Shown: piece by piece, positions 6,263 through 8,329 of the stretch
Numbering within the stretch: position 1 is the stretch's first letter
Layout of the letters: each line of letters starts with the position of its first letter
Program-made: the position numbers and the translations under genes
The notes under the pieces: model-generated
What the model saw: the letters and a program-made list of their open reading frames with translations, nothing else
What the model was told of the DNA's origin: nothing
The model's database searches: none
Origin: Acidobacteriota bacterium
GTDB taxonomy: Bacteria; Acidobacteriota; Vicinamibacteria; Vicinamibacterales; UBA2999
Direction of reading: 5' to 3'
Assembly (NCBI GenBank): GCA_020851835.1
Contig: JADZBZ010000445.1
Span: 1 to 8,329 of the forward strand
Length of the DNA stretch: 8,329 bases

Positions 6263-7518
6263 TGTTCTTCGCGCTGGCCGTGGCGGCGATGGTGCAGACC
6301 GGCGTGGTGGAGTCGGTGATCGTCCACGGCAATCACACGACGCCCACTGCCGACGTGCTCGCCATCGCGGGCGACCTCGCGGGCCGCGAAGCGACCGATG
6401 CCCTCTTCGCGGAGGTGACGGCGCGGCTCGTGCAAAGCGGCCGATTTGCCGGAGTGGACGTGCGGCGCCGGCTGCTCTCGCTCGACGATGACTCACGTGT
6501 CTTGGTGGTGATCGTCGTTGACGAGCACGAGGGCATTTCGGACGAGGATCTGACACCCGGGCCGCTCAAGCGTTTCAGGGCCGGCGGCATGTGGCTGCCG
6601 GTGCTCGACTATCAGGAGGGTTACGGCTTCACCTACGGTGCGCGTGTGTCGTTCGTGGACCGGCTCGGCCCGCGCTCCCGCATCTCGGTGCCTCTCACCT
6701 GGGGCGGCGGGCGGCAGGCGGGCCTCGAAGTGGAGCGCGCGTTCGCGGGCGGCCGCCTGTCGCGCGTCGTCGGGGGCGCTGAGGTCACCCGGCGCGAACA
6801 TCCGTTCTACGAGGTCGGCGATACGCGGCGCGGCATCTGGGGGCGCGTCGAAACCGCGCCGCGTGCCTGGCTCAGGGGCGGCGCGGGCGCGCGCCGGGCG
6901 CGCGTGTCGTTCGGCGACGTCGACGACACGCTGGTCACCTCGGGCGTCGACGTGACGCTCGACACGCGCCGCGACCCGGCGCTGCCCAGAAACGCGGTCT
7001 ACGCCTCGGCGGGCATCGAGCGCCTCGCCTTCGACGCGCGCTCGCTCGCCGACGTGGGCGGCGCGACCGGCCCCCGCGCAGCGGGCCGCCTGTCGATCGA
7101 CGTCCGTGGCTATCTCGGCCTGGTCGGCCAGGCCGTCCTGGCCGTGCGCGCCCAGTCGGTCACCGCGTCGCGCCGGCTGCCGGAATACGAGCAACAGATG
7201 TTGGGCGGCGTCGCATCCTTGCGTGGCCACGATGTGGGCAGCCAGGTGGGTGACAACCTGGCGGCGGTGTCGGTGGAAGTGCTGGCGCCGCTGACCTCAC
7301 CACTCACGCTGGCACACGCCGGGCTCAAGGTCTTCGTGGACCGCGGTGCGGTGTACGCGGCGGGCGAGCGGCTGGCCGATCGGCGGCTCGAGTGGGGCTA
7401 CGGCGCGGGCTGGTTCCTGAACGCGACGGTGTTCAGCCTGGGCATCGACCTCGGCTGGCGCGAAGCGCGCTCCACGCCCAATGCCCACGTGCAGCTGGGC
7501 GTGCGGCTGACGAGGTAG
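6262..7518 (+). CDS. single-POTRA Omp85/BamA-family outer membrane barrel protein
   Basis: This 418-residue protein contains one POTRA-like domain (about residues 14-92: VVESVIVHGNHTTPTADVL, then LFAEVTARLVQSGRFAGVDV and RVLVVIVVDE). The rest, about 100-418, is a beta-barrel. Omp85 landmarks are the strand DVTLDTRRDPALPRNAVYAS (residues 230-249) and the loop-6 motif SLRGHDVG (Arg321-Gly322), corresponding to the conserved (V/I)RG(F/Y) of BamA/TamA/FhaC. They are followed by VFVDRGAVY and a last pair of strands (GWFLNATVFSLGIDLGW). BamA has five POTRAs and TamA three; one POTRA is the minimal architecture. The family inserts or secretes proteins or handles lipids at the outer membrane. Oddities: the N-terminus (MFFALAVAAMVQTG) lacks the basic residues of a normal signal peptide, and the protein ends in Arg rather than the usual aromatic residue. 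The frame stays open upstream but is not protein-like there, so the coupled ATG is taken as start. Confidence 0.85.
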   Translation: MFFALAVAAMVQTGVVESVIVHGNHTTPTADVLAIAGDLAGREATDALFAEVTARLVQSGRFAGVDVRRRLLSLDDDSRVLVVIVVDEHEGISDEDLTPGPLKRFRAGGMWLPVLDYQEGYGFTYGARVSFVDRLGPRSRISVPLTWGGGRQAGLEVERAFAGGRLSRVVGGAEVTRREHPFYEVGDTRRGIWGRVETAPRAWLRGGAGARRARVSFGDVDDTLVTSGVDVTLDTRRDPALPRNAVYASAGIERLAFDARSLADVGGATGPRAAGRLSIDVRGYLGLVGQAVLAVRAQSVTASRRLPEYEQQMLGGVASLRGHDVGSQVGDNLAAVSVEVLAPLTSPLTLAHAGLKVFVDRGAVYAAGERLADRRLEWGYGAGWFLNATVFSLGIDLGWREARSTPNAHVQLGVRLTR

Positions 7519-7596
7519 GAGTTCGGAGCGCCGGGGCCTCAGCCCGGAGCGCCGCGTCAGCCCGGAGTTCGGAGCGCCGGGGCTTCAGCCCCGGCG
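7518..7596. repeat. degenerate three-unit intergenic repeat with palindromic core
   Basis: Unit 1 (7518-7545) and unit 3 (7564-7591) agree at 27 of 28 bases, starting GGAGTTCGGAGCGCCGGGGC and ending TCAGCCC, at a 46-base offset. Unit 2 (7546-7563) is a shortened copy (GGAGCGCCGCGTCAGCCC) lacking the first seven bases and part of the core. The array fills almost the whole gap between the Omp85 stop, whose final G it includes, and the opposing gene. It looks like a REP-type palindromic element that duplicated and decayed in place. I recall similar GGGGCTTCAGCCCC repeats in Acidobacteriota-like genomes but cannot verify that here. Confidence 0.75.
7575..7596. terminator. perfect 9-bp GC hairpin, candidate bidirectional terminator between convergent genes
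   Basis: CGCCGGGGC (7575-7583) pairs perfectly with GCCCCGGCG (7588-7596) around a TTCA loop. It lies 57 bases past the Omp85 stop and 10 bases past the stop of the leftward gene at 7606, so both transcripts would run into it. There is no T-run on either strand, so termination would depend on the stem alone or on Rho. The hairpin is the core of repeat unit 3; unit 1 forms only a shorter, bulged version. Confidence 0.45.
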
Positions 7597-7605
7597 TCCC
7601 ACGCC

Positions 7606-8040
7606 CTATTTCACGCGCTTCTGGAACGCCTCGTACGCCCCGGGGCCGTGGCTGCTCATGAAGGCGGCAAACTCGGTCCCGATCGTCTCCAGGTTCTTCA
7701 GGTAGAGCGGATCCTGGTAGGACTCGCGCATCGACGGCAGGAAGTCCCGCACGCGCTCCCACACCAGCAGCAGCTCGCGCCCGCTCTGGAAGAAGAGTTC
7801 CTTGTGCAGGATGCCGGCCACCATGAACGAGGCGACGAGATCCCAGTAGGAGACCACCATGCGGTACGAGGCGTTCTCGTCGCTACCGGACGGCGCGACC
7901 TTCAGCAGTTCGTCATAGGCGTGCACGCCCTTGCACTTCTCGGTGAACCACGCTCGGGCCTGCCGCATGCGGTCGTCTCGCCGCATGTCGTGCAGCCGCA
8001 GGATGAGGTTGGCATCGTCGTAGGTAGGTCGGGGATGCAT
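7606..8040 (-). CDS. conserved-type hypothetical protein, possibly DUF4760-like
   Basis: This 144-residue protein (MHPRPTYDDANLILRLHDMR...) has no signal peptide and no clear transmembrane helix. It looks mostly alpha-helical: an N-terminal helix LILRLHDMRRDDRMRQARAW, a middle segment NASYRMVVSYWDLVASFMVAG, the stretch LFFQSGRELLLVWERVRDFL, and an amphipathic C-terminus (YLKNLETIGTEFAAFM). The aromatic and charged residues read like a real, conserved protein, and I recall similar small proteins in Acidobacteriota, some labelled DUF4760, but the family assignment is uncertain and the function unknown. It is divergent from the 2-oxoglutarate dehydrogenase gene (62 bases apart) and convergent with the Omp85 gene. 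An extended -10 12 bases upstream of the ATG implies a very short or absent leader. No Shine-Dalgarno sequence is visible. Confidence 0.78.
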   Translation of the reverse strand: MHPRPTYDDANLILRLHDMRRDDRMRQARAWFTEKCKGVHAYDELLKVAPSGSDENASYRMVVSYWDLVASFMVAGILHKELFFQSGRELLLVWERVRDFLPSMRESYQDPLYLKNLETIGTEFAAFMSSHGPGAYEAFQKRVK

Positions 8041-8051
8041 ACGCGACGTGG

Positions 8052-8060
8052 ATTGTACCA
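8052..8060 (-). promoter_or_regulatory. extended -10 promoter for the leftward 144-aa gene
   Basis: On the minus strand the sequence reads TGGTACAAT, that is TGn followed by TACAAT (8057-8052). Initiation 6-8 bases downstream would fall at about 8044-8046, only a few bases before the ATG at 8040, giving a nearly leaderless mRNA. A -35 hexamer at normal spacing is not evident. Confidence 0.45.
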
Positions 8061-8087
8061 GCGAATGCGAGTCGGCCTTCGCTTCGC

Positions 8088-8100
8088 TAAGATAGGAAGG
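8088..8100 (+). promoter_or_regulatory. -10-like hexamer and Shine-Dalgarno of the 2-oxoglutarate dehydrogenase gene
   Basis: AGGAAGG (8094-8100) is the clearest Shine-Dalgarno sequence in the window; its AGGA core sits five bases before the ATG at 8103 and fixes that start. TAAGAT (8088-8093) just before it resembles a -10, but a transcript starting 6-8 bases further on would lose the Shine-Dalgarno site, so either the hexamer is not used or the real promoter is further upstream, overlapping that of the divergent gene. The ribosome-binding part is firm, the promoter part weak. Confidence 0.5.
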
Positions 8101-8102
8101 TC

Positions 8103-8329
8103 ATGAACCCGTGGGACCAGTTTACCGGGGTCAACGCCGGCTACGTTCAGGAGTTGTACGAACGCTACCAGCGCGATCCCGGTTCGGTGGACGAGGCGAC
8201 GCGCCGGGCGTTTGCGACATGGGCGCCCCCGATCGATGAGGGCGAGGTCTTCTCTGGCGCACCGTCCGCGGCGGCCGGCGCCTCGTTGCAGGCCGGCATC
8301 GCGACCTTCACCCTGGCCGAGTCGCTCCG
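8103..8329 (+). CDS. sucA: 2-oxoglutarate dehydrogenase E1 component, N-terminal part (3' end outside window)
   Basis: The visible 75 codons begin MNPWDQFTGVNAGYVQEL, continue YERYQRDPGSVDEATRRAFA and run off the window edge. This is the characteristic short N-terminal segment of the thiamine-diphosphate-dependent E1 subunit (pattern: F-G-N-x-x-YVEELYE-x-Y-x-x-DPGSVD-x-x-WR), which in studied enzymes helps dock E1 onto the E2 core. The enzyme decarboxylates 2-oxoglutarate in the citric acid cycle. After it comes an Ala/Gly-rich linker (residues about 50-66) and then FTLAESL, where the first helices of the E1 body would start. The short linker and absence of an acyltransferase domain so far argue against a Kgd-type E2-E1 fusion, but the catalytic domains are not visible. 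The start is supported by a good Shine-Dalgarno site. Confidence 0.87.
   Translation, partial: MNPWDQFTGVNAGYVQELYERYQRDPGSVDEATRRAFATWAPPIDEGEVFSGAPSAAAGASLQAGIATFTLAESL

Noticed and set aside
5351..6556. 401-residue open frame on the minus strand opposite the LolA-like and Omp85 genes
   Set aside because: It spans two coupled plus-strand genes and has low-complexity Arg/Ala/Gly composition.
6886..6895. GGCGCGCGCC palindrome in an alternating GC tract
   Set aside because: It lies inside the Omp85 coding sequence (GAGARRARVS) and is expected from codon bias; no reason to call it a site.
1..8329. tRNA, rRNA, CRISPR array, transposase, riboswitch
   Set aside because: Reading both strands showed no such structure; gaps are short and explained by the listed promoters, hairpins and repeat.

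Overview
The window is GC-rich, densely packed bacterial DNA. Two genes encode outer-envelope proteins (an Omp85/BamA-type barrel and a probable LolA-fold periplasmic protein), so the host is diderm. The gene style, the 2-oxoglutarate dehydrogenase E1 N-terminus and a GGGGCTTCAGCCCC-type hairpin repeat remind me of Acidobacteriota, class Vicinamibacteria. That taxonomic call is inference from memory, not a search result.

Layout. (A) 2-1369 (+): C-terminal part of an Eco57I/TaqI-like N6-adenine DNA methylase or type IIG restriction-modification protein, cut off by the left edge. (B) 3406-1373 (-): a leftward cluster made of a ketopantoate-reductase-family (PanE/ApbA) protein, a TauE/SafE sulfite-exporter-family permease and a small DUF1634 membrane protein. 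The last two overlap by ATGA; cluster and methylase converge with 3 bases between stop codons. (C) 3485-5212 (+): a YtcJ-like amidohydrolase with an N-terminal membrane or signal segment, preceded by an extended -10 that predicts a leaderless mRNA. (D) 5315-7518 (+): two genes overlapping by one base, a secreted LolA-fold-like protein and a compact single-POTRA Omp85 protein. (E) 7518-7596: a degenerate three-unit repeat ending in a perfect 9-bp GC hairpin between convergent genes. (F) 8040-7606 (-): a conserved-looking 144-aa soluble protein of unknown function. (G) 8103-8329 (+): start of the 2-oxoglutarate dehydrogenase E1 gene, divergent from F.

The genes fall into unrelated modules rather than one pathway: DNA modification, anion transport plus a dehydrogenase, an extracytoplasmic hydrolase, an outer-membrane assembly-type pair, and central carbon metabolism. 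The parts most worth following up are the LolA-like/Omp85 pair, the hairpin repeat, the amidohydrolase with Glu where the family usually has a metal-bridging Lys, and the methylase, whose missing upstream neighbours could be a restriction or defence locus. No tRNA, rRNA, CRISPR array, transposase or intact mobile element was seen, and no gene-free stretch exceeds about 110 bases.
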